Assembly: GCA_949358305.1 (NCBI GenBank)
Contig: OX442317.1
Span: 3,600,186 to 3,664,185 of the forward strand
Source: Strigamia acuminata
Taxonomy: Eukaryota; Arthropoda; Chilopoda; Geophilomorpha; Linotaeniidae
Reading direction: 5' to 3'
Length of the DNA stretch: 64,000 bases
Shown: positions 1 to 11,205 of the stretch, one piece after another
Layout: every line of letters starts with the position of its first letter
Position numbering within the stretch: position 1 is the stretch's first letter
Made by a program: the position numbers and the translations under genes
Notes under the pieces: generated by a model
Told to the model about the DNA's origin: nothing
Database searches by the model: none
Seen by the model: the letters and a program-made list of their open reading frames with translations, nothing else

Positions 1-127
1 CCGATTTGGCCATTTCTCCATAGGTTAGCCTTTGGGTTTTTGACAAAATTGGCAAAAATTGAAAAAGTCCCTGAAATGAGCTCAATCGATCGGAAATGAG
101 CTAGAAAAGCGATTAAACATCACATGC
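1..127. repeat. Truncated 323-bp satellite monomer
   Basis: The first 127 bases match the second half of the 323-bp monomer that forms the large arrays further right, including the ATGAGCTCAATCGATCGG motif. The match stops at CACATGC, where unrelated sequence begins. The repeat may continue to the left of the window. Confidence 0.9.
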
Positions 128-302
128 CAATCAGGGAGCCAATCAGATCGCTTAACACTATTTGAAGCTCCTCCCACTATTGCAAATGGCGCTGATGGTG
201 CTAATGGAAATTCAAAATGGCTGCCTGACCTGTTTCAACAATCAGCCTCAATCACAATTTCTTTCTGCCATCGAAGGATAAAAACAACTAAAACCATTCC
301 AG
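127..302 (+). promoter_or_regulatory. Possible promoter and 5' untranslated exon
   Basis: Two CCAAT boxes lie at 127-131 and 139-143, followed by a GC-richer stretch with a CAAAATGGCTGC motif. A good splice donor (CCAG then GTAAGC) is at 303. I see no long open frame; the ATG at 187 gives only about 31 codons. This could be a non-coding first exon for the coiled-coil gene whose exons start at 2709, but nothing ties the two together except order and strand. Confidence 0.3.
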
Positions 303-699
303 GTAAGCAAATAAATAAACTGGAAGACAATTTCATGTCTGAAAACTGTCAAATTAGTAAAACTAGAGATTTTCATTTTCTTTTGCATAGGGATTTGTTC
401 TACCATTACATGGTATTTATAAGTATAATTTATAAAATATATTTATTGCACCGCAAGTGCCTATTTCAAGAAGGAATTATAATTATAATTATGAGCTTGT
501 AACTCATAATTATAAGGAACAATTGGCAACCGCAAACTCACTAATGAGCTCAAAGTTTGCACTATTTTGTCTGTGTATGCATCCAATCTGAGCAATCAGG
601 CCTAGTGTATGAATACTGTAAACAACAGTTGCTAGGTAAAAAATAGTTCCAAGATCCAAGTTCAATTTTATCATTTGATATTTAATGATGTCATTAAAA
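303..699. other. No gene seen; AT-rich, intron-like
   Basis: This is AT-rich sequence after the possible donor at 303. No exon-like segment with splice sites and coding character was found. It may be the start of a first intron. Confidence 0.4.
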
Positions 700-1602
700 T
701 TCCCTCCCTAAATTCCCCCCCTAAATCCCCCCCTAATTCCCCCCCTAATTCCCCCCCCTAAATTCCCCTTCTAAATTCCCCCCCCTAAATCCCCCCCCCT
801 AAATTCCCCCCCCTAAATTCCCCCCCTAAATTCCCCCCCTAAATTCCCCCCCTAAATTCCCCCCCTAAATTCCCCTTCCTAAATTCCCCCCCTAAATTCC
901 CCCCTAAATTCCCCCCCTAGATTCCCCCCTAAATTCTCCCCCTAAATTCCCCCCTAAATTCCCCCCTAAATTCCCCCCCTAAATTCCCCCCCTAAATTCC
1001 CCCCCTAAATTCCCCCCTAAATTCCCCCCTAAATTCCCTCCCTAAATTCCCCCCCTAAATTCCCCCCCTAAATTCCCCCCCCCTAAATTCTCCCCCTAAA
1101 TTCTTCCCCTAAATTCCCCCCCTAAATTCCCCCCCTAAATTCCCCCCCTAAATTCCCCCCCTAAATTTCCCCCCTAAATTCCCCCCCTAAATTCCCCCCT
1201 AAATTCCCCCCCTAAATTCCCCCCCTAAATTCCCCCCCTAAATTCCCCCCTAAATTCCCCCCCTAAATTCCCCCCTAAATTCCCCCCCTAAATTCCCCCC
1301 CTAAATTCCTCCCCTAAATCCCCCCCTAAATTCCCCCCTAAATTCTCTCCCTAAATTCCCCCCTAAATTCCCCCCTAAAGTCCCCCCTAAAGTCCCCCCC
1401 TAAATTCCCCCCCCCTAAATTCCCCCCCTAAATCCCCCCCCCTAAATTCCCCCCCTAAATTCCCCCCTAAATTCCCCCCTAAATTCCCCCCCTAAATTCC
1501 CCCCCTAAATTCCCCCCCTAAAATCCCCCCCTAAAATCCCCTCCTAAATTCCCCCCCCCTAAATTACCCCCCTAAATTCCTCCTCTACATTCCCCCCCTA
1601 AA
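700..1602. repeat. CCCCCCTAAATT minisatellite
   Basis: About 70 tandem units of 11-14 bp, consensus CCCCCCTAAATT, vary mainly in C-run length. On the minus strand each unit reads AATTTAGGGGGG, so runs of five to eight G recur about every 13 bases. A short second tract of the same unit is at 4227-4284. Confidence 0.97.
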
Positions 1603-1603
1603 A

Positions 1604-1765
1604 CAGTGCAACAGTGCAACAGTGCCAGATATGCAATTTGCGCACACGGGAATCGATTTTTCATTTCATTTTACGTCTAACCAGCCCGTTCCTGACACTT
1701 TTTCAATTTTTGGCCATTTCTTCATACATTAGCCTTGGCTTTTTTGCAAATTTTAAAGTGTCAAA
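1604..1765. repeat. Diverged relative of the 323-bp satellite
   Basis: The stretch holds, in the same order as the satellite monomer, CAGATATGCAATT, CGATTTTTCA, TTTCAATTTTTGGCCATTTC and TTAGCC. It is much diverged and single copy, so it looks like a dispersed member of the family from which the satellite arose. Confidence 0.6.
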
Positions 1766-1771
1766 AACGTG

Positions 1772-2222
1772 CTGAAGGTTGTTTGATGGTCGTTTGAAGG
1801 TTGTTTGAAGGTTGTTTGAAGGTTGTTTAAAGGTCATTTAAAGGTCGTTTGTAGGTCATTTGAAGGTTGTTGGAAGGTCGTTTGAAGGTCGTTGAAGGTT
1901 GGTTGAAGGTTGTTGAAGGTCGTTTGAAGGTTGTTTGAATGTCGTTTGTAGGTCATTTGAAGGTTGTTGGAAGGTCGTTTGAAGGTCGTTGGAAGGTTAT
2001 TGGAAGGTTGTTTGAAAGTCGTTAAAAGGTCATATAAAGGTCGTTGGAAGGTCATTTGAAAGTCATTTGAAGATCGTTGGAAGGTCGTTTAAACAAAATT
2101 GGAAGGTCGTTGAAAGGTTGTTGGAAGGTCATTGAAAAGTCATTGGAAAGTCGTTTGAAGGTCGTTCAAAGGTTGTTTGAAGGTCATTTAAAGGGTGTTT
2201 GAAAGTCGTTGAAAGTTTGTTT
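1772..2222. repeat. GGTCGTTTGAA minisatellite
   Basis: About 40 tandem units of 10-11 bp, consensus GGTCGTTTGAA or GGTTGTTTGAA, carry frequent substitutions. The open frame across it on the minus strand only reflects the repeat and is not a gene. Confidence 0.95.
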
Positions 2223-2229
2223 ACTGAAG

Positions 2230-2418
2230 ACATGTAAAATGAGCTAAAAAATTGATTCCCGTTGACAGAATTTGCATATCTGGCACCGTTGCAGAGATAT
2301 AAGCAAAAAACTAACTTTTTAAACAGAAAAAGTCAGTTTTTTGCTTATATCTCTGTAACAGTGTCAGATATGCAATTTTCGCACACGAGAATCGATTTTT
2401 CAGCTCATTTTACGTCTA
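2230..2418. repeat. Fold-back (MITE-like) inverted repeat
   Basis: An imperfect palindrome of about 190 bp is centred near 2323. The inner arms pair AGAGATATAAGCAAAAAACT with its complement, and the outer arms pair GTAAAATGAGCT with AGCTCATTTTAC. Motifs (GCATATCTG, GAGATAT, ATGAGCT) are shared with the 323-bp satellite. It has no coding capacity. Confidence 0.8.
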
Positions 2419-2708
2419 AGCAGCCTGTTTCTGACGTATTATTTTCAAGACGGCGTTGTGATTGGTTGAGATCCATCGATGTCGGTTCGTTTCATTTTCT
2501 CAAATTGACGTTTTTGAGGTGTTAGCCTTTTTTTATAACGAGTGGGGCCTTGACCCCCAGACCTAACCTAATCTGTTTTTAGCAAACAAGACAGAACTCA
2601 GTTTTTTTTATCACTGGATCTCAATGCATCGCTCAACCAATCACACAATTACAATTAATTTTGTTTTCTGTTTAATTTTTAAGATGTGGTTTGATTAGTT
2701 TGATACAG

Positions 2709-3748
2709 CTGGAAGATATTGAAAATCACCGCTTCTGTCAAAGATGTGCTGAAAAAATAGATGTAATGGTCGTGATTATTTATTTATTTATTTATTTATT
2801 TTTTAATTTGTTAATTGACAATTCCAACTTATTTTAGGTAAATATTGAGCGGAACGAGTGCTGTAGGAAAAGGAAAGCAGTTGAAGGTAAAATGGAAGTA
2901 TTTTTATCTGGGACATAATTAATAATGTAAAAATTTGTGAATATAGATCATTTGGAGGAAACGGTAAAACGGCAGAAAGTGGAAATTGATTCCTACAAAC
3001 GGCGGATAACTGAACAAGCGAACAGGATAGACGAGCTGGAACGCAACTATGGTACTGAAATTACTCGATTGAAAATAAATAAATAAATAAATTTTTTTAA
3101 ACCTTAGCTTCACGTGAGTCACCCAGAAGTACGGAAACCCTTAGCACAACTGCTGCACTCGTGGAAAGGAATGCTCTACAAAGGAGAGAGATAGGTATTT
3201 TGATGCCAAGAAGTAAAAGAAAGTAAATTGCTGGAACGTGTTAATCGATGTCTGGGTTTGGAGCAGTTGGTTAAGAATTTGGCTTCAAACCAAGTTGATC
3301 ACTTTTCACTTTGTTTTCGATGAAAGCAAGAATTTGTTCAGTCAAGATGGATCATCTGACGAATGAACACAAGGAGTTGGAAAAATCTTTGGGAAAAATG
3401 TCGCATTCTTATCTATTTCTCATCAATCACTTTAATTGCTATTTAAATTATTCTTCGATGCCAACGCATTAAAACAAAATAAATTCGAGGAAGGTTATGC
3501 TAAAAGCAAAGATAAAATTTATAAATTTTGTAGAGAATTGGATATATTTTGGGATTTAATTTGACCATTTGGATAATTGTTATAGAACAACAAACTCAAG
3601 TTGCTAAAATCCAGAAAATCCAGGAAATTATGAACAAATTAGCTGCTTTAATAGCAAGTTATTTAATTCAAATAATAGAATGTGTGTTTCAGTGATTAAC
3701 AAAACATCTTTCATTTTTTGTTTTTAGATCAATTGGCTAAAACTGTGG
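2709..3748 (+). CDS. Coiled-coil protein, partial multi-exon gene
   Basis: I do not recognise the family. Exons with matching phases are 2709-2762 (phase 0 end), 2838-2886, 2947-3051, 3108-3194 and, further on, 3586-3657 and 3728-3748; most junctions are phase 1 with good AG and GT sites. The product is charged and heptad-like (motifs such as KRKAVEDHLEETVKRQKVEI and ERNALQRRE) and starts with a small cysteine cluster, FCQRC then ECC, which could be half of a zinc site. Between 3211 and 3400 further coiled-coil-like segments occur (LLERVNRCLGLEQLV near 3228; MDHLTNEHKELEKSL near 3347), but phases do not join them cleanly. The N-terminal exons, start codon and C-terminus were not found. It could be a working gene with exons I misjudge, or a decaying copy. 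Confidence 0.45.
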
Positions 3749-4226
3749 GTAAGTGCGTCACGCCTGCTAGCACCTATTCAGCACATCCCATTTCGGCGCC
3801 ATTGTGTGCAGTCCCTATTCTGCGTCATCAGTGTTTTTTTTTGCGCCAACTTGTTTTGATATTAAATAAGATATACGTTATAGATTGGGTCTGCGCAATG
3901 TAATTCTATCACTTGGCGCAGAGTTGGGACCGCAGACTGGAACTGGGACGTGCAGAATAGAACACAGCCTGTGAGGGGGCCGTGTTTATACAATCAACAA
4001 ATTTGCACTATGATTGTGCCGAAATGAAAAGTTTATTTGTCAGTGCCATTTTCAGGGAGGGTTTAGGGATTCAGGAGCTGATTGTCCTGATGCGTTAGTA
4101 ATTAATTGTTCATAGAACTTCTCTATTTCTGTGGGAAAAATGTTGCCTCGTTATCTATTTCTCATCCAACTCGAACGAAACTCGAACGAAACCATTCCTA
4201 GTGAACGATCTCCGCTAGCCAATCGG
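3749..4226. other. No gene seen; contains a short dispersed duplication
   Basis: No convincing exon is visible after the donor at 3749. A segment near 4130-4175 (GGGAAAAATGT, then TTATCTATTTCTCATC) repeats one at about 3391-3430, so part of the coiled-coil locus has been copied or shares a small dispersed repeat. Confidence 0.5.
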
Positions 4227-4284
4227 GCCCTAAATTCCCCCCTAAATTCCCCCCCTAAATTCCCCCCCTAAATCCCCCCCTAAA
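4227..4284. repeat. Short CCCCCCTAAATT tract
   Basis: Four to five units of the same minisatellite as at 700-1602 stand directly against the first 323-bp satellite monomer. Confidence 0.9.
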
Positions 4285-7200
4285 AAATCAAGTTTTCCGA
4301 CATCTTTTTCTCTTGAAAAATTCCGTTTTTTTACCACAACTCTGCAACCGTAACAGATAGGCATATGCATGTGATGTTTAATCGCTTTTCTAGCTCATTT
4401 CCGATTGATTTAGCTTATTTCTGGCACTTCTTCAATTTTGGACCGATTTGGCCATTTCTCCATAGGTTAGCCTTTGGGTTTTTGACAAAATTGGCAAAAA
4501 TTGAAAAAGTTCCTGAAATGAGCTCAATCGATCGGAAATGAGCTAGAAAAGCGATTAAACGTCACATGCATATGCCTAACTCCTACAGTTGTTGAGATAT
4601 CTGTGAAAAATCAAGTTTTCCGACATCTTTTTCTTTTGAAAAATTCCGTTTTTTTACCACAACTCTGCAACCGTAACAGATAGGCATATGCATGTGATGT
4701 TTAATCGCTTTTCTAGCTCATTTCCGATTGATTTAGCTTATTTCTGGCACTTCTTCAATTTTGGACCGATTTGGCCATTTCTCCATAGGTTAGCCTTTGG
4801 GTTTTTGACAAAATTGGCAAAAATTGAAAAAGTCCCTGAAATGAGCTCAATCGATCGGAAATGAGCTAGAAAAGCGATTAAACGTCACATGCATATGCCT
4901 AACTCCTACAGTTGTTGAGATATCTGTGAAAAATCAAGTTTTCCGACATCTTTTTCTCTTGAAAAATTCCGTTTTTTTACCACAACTCTGCAACCGTAAC
5001 AGATAGGCATATGCATGTGATATTTAATCGCTTTTCTAGCTCATTTCCGATTGATTTAGCTTATTTCTGGCACTTCTTCAATTTTGGACCGATTTGGCCA
5101 TTTCTCCATAGGTTAGCCTTTGGGTTTTTGACAAAATTGGCAAAAATTGAAAAAGTCCCTGAAATGAGCTCAATCGATCGGAAATGAGCTAGAAAAGCGA
5201 TTAAACGTCACATGCATATGCCTAACTCCTACAGTTGTTGAGATATCTGTGAAAAATCAAGTTTTCCGACATCTTTTTCTCTTGAAAAATTCCGTTTTTT
5301 TACCACAACTCTGCAACCGTAACAGATAGGCATATGCATGTGATGTTTAATCGCTTTTCTAGCTCATTTCCGATTGATTTAGCTTATTTCTGGCACTTCT
5401 TCAATTTTGGACCGATTTGGCCATTTCTCCATAGGTTAGCCTTTGGGTTTTTGACAAAATTGGCAAAAATTGAAAAAGTCCCTGAAATGAGCTCAATCGA
5501 TCGGAAATGAGCTAGAAAAGCGATTAAACGTCACATGCATATGCCTAACTCCTACAGTTGTTGAGATATCTGTGAAAAATCAAGTTTTCCGACATCTTTT
5601 TCTCTTGAAAAATTCCGTTTTTTTACCACAACTCTGCAACCGTAACAGATAGGCATATGCATGTGATGTTTAATCGCTTTTCTAGCTCATTTCCGATTGA
5701 TTTAGCTGATTTCTGGCACTTCTTCAATTTTGGACCGATTTGGCCATTTCTCCATAGGTTAGCCTTTGGGTTTTTGACAAAATTGGCAAAAATTGAAAAA
5801 GTCCCTGAAATGAGCTCAATCGATCGGAAATGAGCTAGAAAAGCGATTAAACGTCACATGCATATGCCTAACTCCTACAGTTGTTGAGATATCTGTGAAA
5901 AATCAAGTTTTCCGACATCTTTTTCTCTTGAAAAATTCCGTTTTTTTACCACAACTCTGCAACCGTAACAGATAGGCATATGCATGTGATGTTTAATCGC
6001 TTTTCTAGCTCATTTCCGATTGATTTAGCTTATTTCTGGCACTTCTTCAATTTTGGACCGATTTGGCCATTTCTCCATAGGTTAGCCTCTGGGTTTTTGA
6101 CAAAATTGGCAAAAATTGAAAAAGTCCCTGAAATGAGCTCAATCGATCGGAAATGAGCTAGAAAAGCGATTAAACGTCACATGCATATGCCTAACTCCTA
6201 CAGTTGTTGAGATATCTGTGAAAAATCAAGTTTTCCGACATCTTTTTCTCTTGAAAAATTCCGTTTTTTTACCACAACTCTGCAACCGTAGCAGATAGGC
6301 ATATGCATGTGATGTTTAATCGCTTTTCTAGCTCATTTCCGATTGATTTAGCTTATTTCTGGCACTTCTTCAATTTTGGACCGATTTGGCCATTTCTCCA
6401 TAGGTTAGCCTTTGGGTTTTTGACAAAATTGGCAAAAATTGAAAAAGTCCCTGAAATGAGCTCAATCGATCGGAAATGAGCTAGAAAAGCGATTAAACGT
6501 CACATGCATATGCCTAACTCCTACAGTTGTTGAGATATCTGTGAAAAATCAAGTTTTCCGACATCTTTTTCTCTTGAAAAATTCCGTTTTTTTACCACAA
6601 CTCTGCAACCGTAACAGATAGGCATATGCATGTGATGTTTAATCGCTTTTCTAGCTCATTTCCGATTGATTTAGCTTATTTCTGGCACTTCTTCAATTTT
6701 GGACCGATTTGGCCATTTCTCCATAGGTTAGCCTTTGGGTTTTTGACAAAATTGGCAAAAATTGAAAAAGTCCCTGAAATGAGCTCAATCGATCGGAAAT
6801 GAGCTAGAAAAGCGATTAAACGTCACATGCATATGCCTAACTCCTACAGTTGTTGAGATATCTGTGAAAAATCAAGTTTTCCGACATCTTTTTCTCTTGA
6901 AAAATTCCGTTTTTTTACCACAACTCTGCAACCGTAACAGATAGGCATATGCATGTGATGTTTAATCGCTTTTCTAGCTCATTTCCGATTGATTTAGCTT
7001 ATTTCTGGCACTTCTTCAATTTTGGACCGATTTGGCCATTTCTCCATAGGTTAGCCTTTGGGTTTTTGACAAAATTGGCAAAAATTGAAAAAGTCCCTGA
7101 AATGAGCTCAATCGATCGGAAATGAGCTAGAAAAGCGATTAAACGTCACATGCATATGCCTAACTCCTACAGTTGTTGAGATATCTGTGAAAAATCAAGT

Positions 7201-8893
7201 TTTCCGACATCTTTTTCTCTTGAAAAATTCCGTTTTTTTACCACAACTCTGCAACCGTAACAGATAGGCATATGCATGTGATGTTTAATCGCTTTTCTAG
7301 CTCATTTCCGATTGATTTAGCTTATTTCTGGCACTTCTTCAATTTTGGACCGATTTGGCCATTTCTCCATAGGTTAGCCTTTGGGTTTTTGACAAAATTG
7401 GCAAAAATTGAAAAAGTCCCTGAAATGAGCTCAATCGATCGGAAATGAGCTAGAAAAGCGATTAAACGTCACATGCATATGCCTAACTCCTACAGTTGTT
7501 GAGATATCTGTGAAAAATCAAGTTTTCCGACATCTTTTTCTCTTGAAAAATTCCGTTTTTTTACCACAACTCTGCAACCGTAACAGATAGGCATATGCAT
7601 GTGATGTTTAATCGCTTTTCTAGCTCATTTCCGATTGATTTAGCTTATTTCTGGCACTTCTTAAATTTTGGACCGATTTGGCCATTTCTCCATAGGTTAC
7701 CCTTTGGGTTTTTGACAAAATTGGCAAAAATTGAAAAAGTCCCTGAAATGAGCTCAATCGATCGGAAATGAGCTAGAAAAGCGATTAAACATCACATGCA
7801 TATGCCTAACTCCTACAGTTGTTGAGATATCTGTGAAAAATCAAGTTTTCCGACATCTTTTTCTCTTGAAAAATTCTGTTTTTTTACCACAACTCTGCAA
7901 CCGTAACAGATAGGCATATGCATGTGATGTTTAATCGCTTTTCTAGCTCATTTCCGATTGATTTAGCTTATTTCTGGCACTTCTTCAATTTTGGACCGAT
8001 TTGGCCATTTCTCCATAGGTTAGCCTTTGGGTTTTTGACAAAATTGGCAAAAATTGAAAAAGTCCCTGAAATGAGCTCAATCGATCGGAAATGAGCTAGA
8101 AAAGCGATTAAACATCACATGCATATGCCTAACTCCTACAGTTGTTGAGATATCTGTGAAAAATCAAGTTTTCCGACATCTTTTTCTCTTGAAAAATTCC
8201 GTTTTTTTACCACAACTCTGCAACCGTAACAGATAGGCATATGCATGTGATGTTTAATCGCTTTTCTAGCTCATTTCCGATTGATTTAGCTTATTTCTGG
8301 CACTTCTTCAATTTTGGACCCATTTGGCCATTTCTCCATAGGTTAGCCTTTGGGTTTTTGACAAAATTGGCAAAAATTGAAAAAGTCCCTGAAATGAGCT
8401 CAATCGATCGGAAATGAGCTAGAAAAGCGATTAAACATCACATGCATATGCCTAACTCCTACAGTTGTTGAGATATCTGTGAAAAATCAAGTTTTCCGAC
8501 ATCTTTTTCTCTTGAAAAATTCCGTTTTTTTACCACAACTCTGCAACCGTAACAGATAGGCATATGCATGTGATGTTTAATCGCTTTTCTAGCTCATTTC
8601 CGATTGATTTAGCTTATTTCTGGCACTTCTTCAATTTTGGATCGATTTGGCCATTTCTCCATAGGTTAGCCTTTGGGTTTTTAACAAAATTGGCAAAAAT
8701 TGAAAAAGTCCCTGAAATGAGCTCAATCGATCGGAAATGAGCTAGAAAAGCGATTAAACATCACATGCATATGCCTAACTCCTACAGTTGTTGAGATATC
8801 TGTGAAAAATCAAGTTTTCCGACATCTTTTTCTCTTGAAAAATTCCGTTTTTTTACCACAACTCTGCAACCGTAACAGATAGGCATATGCATT
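4285..8893. repeat. 323-bp satellite array 1
   Basis: About 14 head-to-tail monomers of 323 bp (GCATATGCCT recurs at 4568, 4891 and 5214). They are nearly identical, with scattered single-base variants such as GGTTACCC for GGTTAGCC near 7697 and a CATCACATG/CGTCACATG polymorphism. Each monomer is itself an imperfect palindrome with arms of roughly 95 bp around the TTTGGCC region. No open frame of note. Confidence 0.98.
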
Positions 8894-9236
8894 GCATTTT
8901 TGAGGTGAGGTGAGGTTTTCAGTATTTTTGTAGTGAGGTGAGGTTTTCAGTATTTTTGAGGTGAGGTGAGGTTTTCAGTATTTTTGAGGTGAGGTGAGGT
9001 TTTCAGTATTTTTGAGGTGAGGTAAGGTGAGGTGAGTTTAGGTAAGGTTAGGTTAGGTTAGGTTTTTCTAGTCTCTTAGTATTTTTGAGGTGTGGTGAGG
9101 TGAGGTGAGGTTAGGTAAGGTTAGGTTAGGTTAGGTTTTTCTAGTCTTTTAGTATTTTTGAGGTGAGGTGAGGTGAGGTGAGGTTAGGTTAGGTTTGGTT
9201 AGGTTAGGTTAAATTTTTCTAGTCTTTTAGTATTTT
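8894..9236. repeat. GGTGA/GGTTA (TTAGG-like) tract, copy 1
   Basis: Runs of the pentamers GGTGA and GGTTA are broken by TTTTCAGTATTTTTG and TTTTTCTAGTCTTTTAG spacers. GGTTA repeated in tandem is TTAGG, the canonical arthropod telomere unit; here the runs are short and degenerate, so this is an interstitial telomere-like repeat. Near-identical copies lie at 19776-20118 and 25282-25600. Confidence 0.9.
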
Positions 9237-9307
9237 TTAAATTTAGTTTTCTTTTAGATGTTTATTCAAATAAGTATAAGTTTTAAGATAATTATAGCAT
9301 AACAGCT

Positions 9308-9380
9308 ATTGTAGCTGTGTGGTATCTTCTTCACGTGTTTGGTGGCTTTGGACTCTGGGCTAGTGGGTTCAAATCCCTGA
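9308..9380 (+). repeat. tRNA-like (SINE head?) segment, copy 1
   Basis: TAGCTGTGTGG at 9312-9322 resembles a Pol III A box and GGTTCAAATCC at 9366-9376 a B box, about 54 bases apart. This copy carries A where the other two have G (GGTTCGAATCC). The T-arm and acceptor stem do not pair well, so it is not a working tRNA. A second B-box-like motif lies on the minus strand near 9440-9460. Confidence 0.4.
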
Positions 9381-9510
9381 TGAAATTTAATTTTAATTTT
9401 TAACTTTTAACTTTTAAATTTTTATTTTAAATCTCCTAGATTGGTCCGGATTCGAACCCGACTATATCTCTGCAACCGAAACAGATGCTGTATGATAAAA
9501 AAACGTGTGC

Positions 9511-9954
9511 CAAAACGTGGTAAAATGTCTGCAAAAGCATGGTAAAATGTGTGCAAAAACATGGTAAAATGTGTGCAAAAACGTGGTAAAATATGTGCCA
9601 AAACTTGGCAAAATGTGTGATTAAAACGTGGTAAAATGTGTGCCAAAACGTGGCAAAGTGTGTGCAAAAACGTGGTATAATGGGTGCAAAAACTTGGCAA
9701 AATGTGTGTTAAAGCGTGGTAAAATGTGTGCAAAAACGTGGTAAAATGTGTGCAAAAACGTGGTAAAATGTGTGCAAAAACGTGGTAAAATGTGAGCCAA
9801 AACGTGGCAAAATGTGTGTTAAAACATGGTAAAATGTCTGCAAAAACTTGGCAAAATGTCTGTTAAAACCTGGTAACATGTGTGCAAAAACGTGGTAAAA
9901 TGTGTGCAAAACCGTGGTATAATGTGTGCAAAAACTTGGCAAAAACTTGGCTGG
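9511..9954. repeat. 21-bp GTGGTAAAATGTGTGC repeat, copy 1
   Basis: About 21 tandem units of 20-22 bp carry the core GTGGTAAAATGTGTGC with variants (GTGGCAAAATGTGTG, TTGGCAAAATGTCTG). Minus-strand frames across it are periodic and not genes. Confidence 0.95.
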
Positions 9955-10652
9955 GGAGCCCAGCGGGCTCCCCAGCGGGCTCCCCAGCGGGCTCCCCAGC
10001 GGGCTCCCCAGCGGGCTCCCCAGCGGGCTCCCCAGCGGGCTCCCCAGCGGGCTCCCCAGCGGGCTCCCCAGCGGGCTCCCCAGCGGGCTCCCCAGCGGGC
10101 TCCCCAGCGGGCTCCCCAGCGGGCTCCCCAGCGGGCTCCCCAGCGGGCTCCCCAGCGGGCTCCCCAGCGGGCTCCCCAGCGGGCTCCCCAGCGGGCTCCC
10201 CAGCGGGCTCCCCAGCGGGCTCCCCAGCGGGCTCCCCAGCGGGCTCCCCAGCGGGCTCCCCAGCGGGCTCCCCAGCGGGCTCCCCAGCGGGCTCCCCAGC
10301 GGGCTCCCCAGCGGGCTCCCCAGCGGGCTCCCCAGCGGGCTCCCCAGCGGGCTCCCCAGCGGGCTCCCCAGCGGGCTCCCCAGCGGGCTCCCCAGCGGGC
10401 TCCCCAGCGGGCTCCCCAGCGGGCTCCCCAGCGGGCTCCCCAGCGGGCTCCCCAGCGGGCTCCCCAGCGGGCTCCCCAGCGGGCTCCCCAGCGGGCTCCC
10501 CAGCGGGCTCCCCAGCGGGCTCCCCAGCGGGCTCCCCAGCGGGCTCCCCAGCGGGCTCCCCAGCGGGCTCCCCAGCGGGCTCCCCAGCGGGCTCCCCAGC
10601 GGGCTCCCCAGCGGGCTCCCCAGCGGGCTCCCCAGCGGGCTCCCCAGCGGGC
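9955..10652. repeat. 12-bp GGGCTCCCCAGC repeat, tract 1 (left part)
   Basis: About 58 perfect head-to-tail copies of a 12-mer. The unit lacks a stop in any of the six frames, which yields long spurious proteins of G-S-P-A, A-P-Q-R or G-L-P-S type. The tract is split from its right part (17849-18091) by the Copia insertion. Confidence 0.99.
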
Positions 10653-11188
10653 TGTTGGTCAAAAGACCATTTTGTATCGATGAATACATTTGTTATTTCC
10701 TAGTTTTCCCTTTGTGTTTAGGTATACAGCGCATCTTTGTTATTATTTAATTGATTTCGATGTTACCATTCGTTTTGCGCTGTCCCGTATGTAATTCCAT
10801 ACTTTTATCACTTTATGCTAGGATTTGTCCTATTATCAAATGATTTGTTCAAACTTAATGTAAATTCCCGGCACTAGGTGCCACTACCCATTGCTTTTTC
10901 ATCCAAGATGGCGTCATACACAGCCGTGTATGACTTAGCTGCTTTCCCACCTGTTTGGATACCTATTTGTAATGTATTACTATTTAATTAAACCGTTTTT
11001 ATTGTTTTACTCATTGTGTTTGATTTAAAGCACCTTTAGTGCTTCTTGCTAGCGCATATAAGCGGCATTAGGCCGCGCGCATTTCCGAAACGATACGCGT
11101 CGTATCGTTAACGTCTGTGCGGGTCGCACAGCGCCAATTCACGCTTTCAATCGGTTTACACCGATATTTTGCGCATTCTCTGCCTACA
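10653..11188 (+). repeat. Copia 5' LTR
   Basis: The LTR starts TGTTGG and ends CTACA, with TG...CA ends. A CATATAAG motif near 11055 may be the TATA box. It is matched base for base in the regions I compared by the 3' LTR. Confidence 0.97.
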
Positions 11189-11189
11189 T

Positions 11190-11205
11190 TGGTAGCAGAG
11201 GATGG
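11190..11205 (+). promoter_or_regulatory. Copia primer-binding site (tRNA-iMet)
   Basis: TGGTAGCAGAGGATGG lies one base after the LTR. It is complementary to the 3' end of eukaryotic initiator methionine tRNA including CCA, the usual primer of Copia elements. Confidence 0.93.

Noticed and set aside
4285-8893. Regular direct repeats that could suggest a CRISPR-like array
   Set aside because: Monomers are 323 bp head to tail with no unique spacers, and the window is clearly eukaryotic.
9422-9733. Minus-strand frames rich in HTFYHVL-like repeats (also 20306-20617, 25783-26382)
   Set aside because: They translate the 21-bp tandem repeat and carry its period; no start context or domain.
9709-10689. 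Frames of 267-326 codons across the first 12-bp tract
   Set aside because: Same reason: low-complexity read-through of the repeat into the 21-bp repeat and the Copia LTR.
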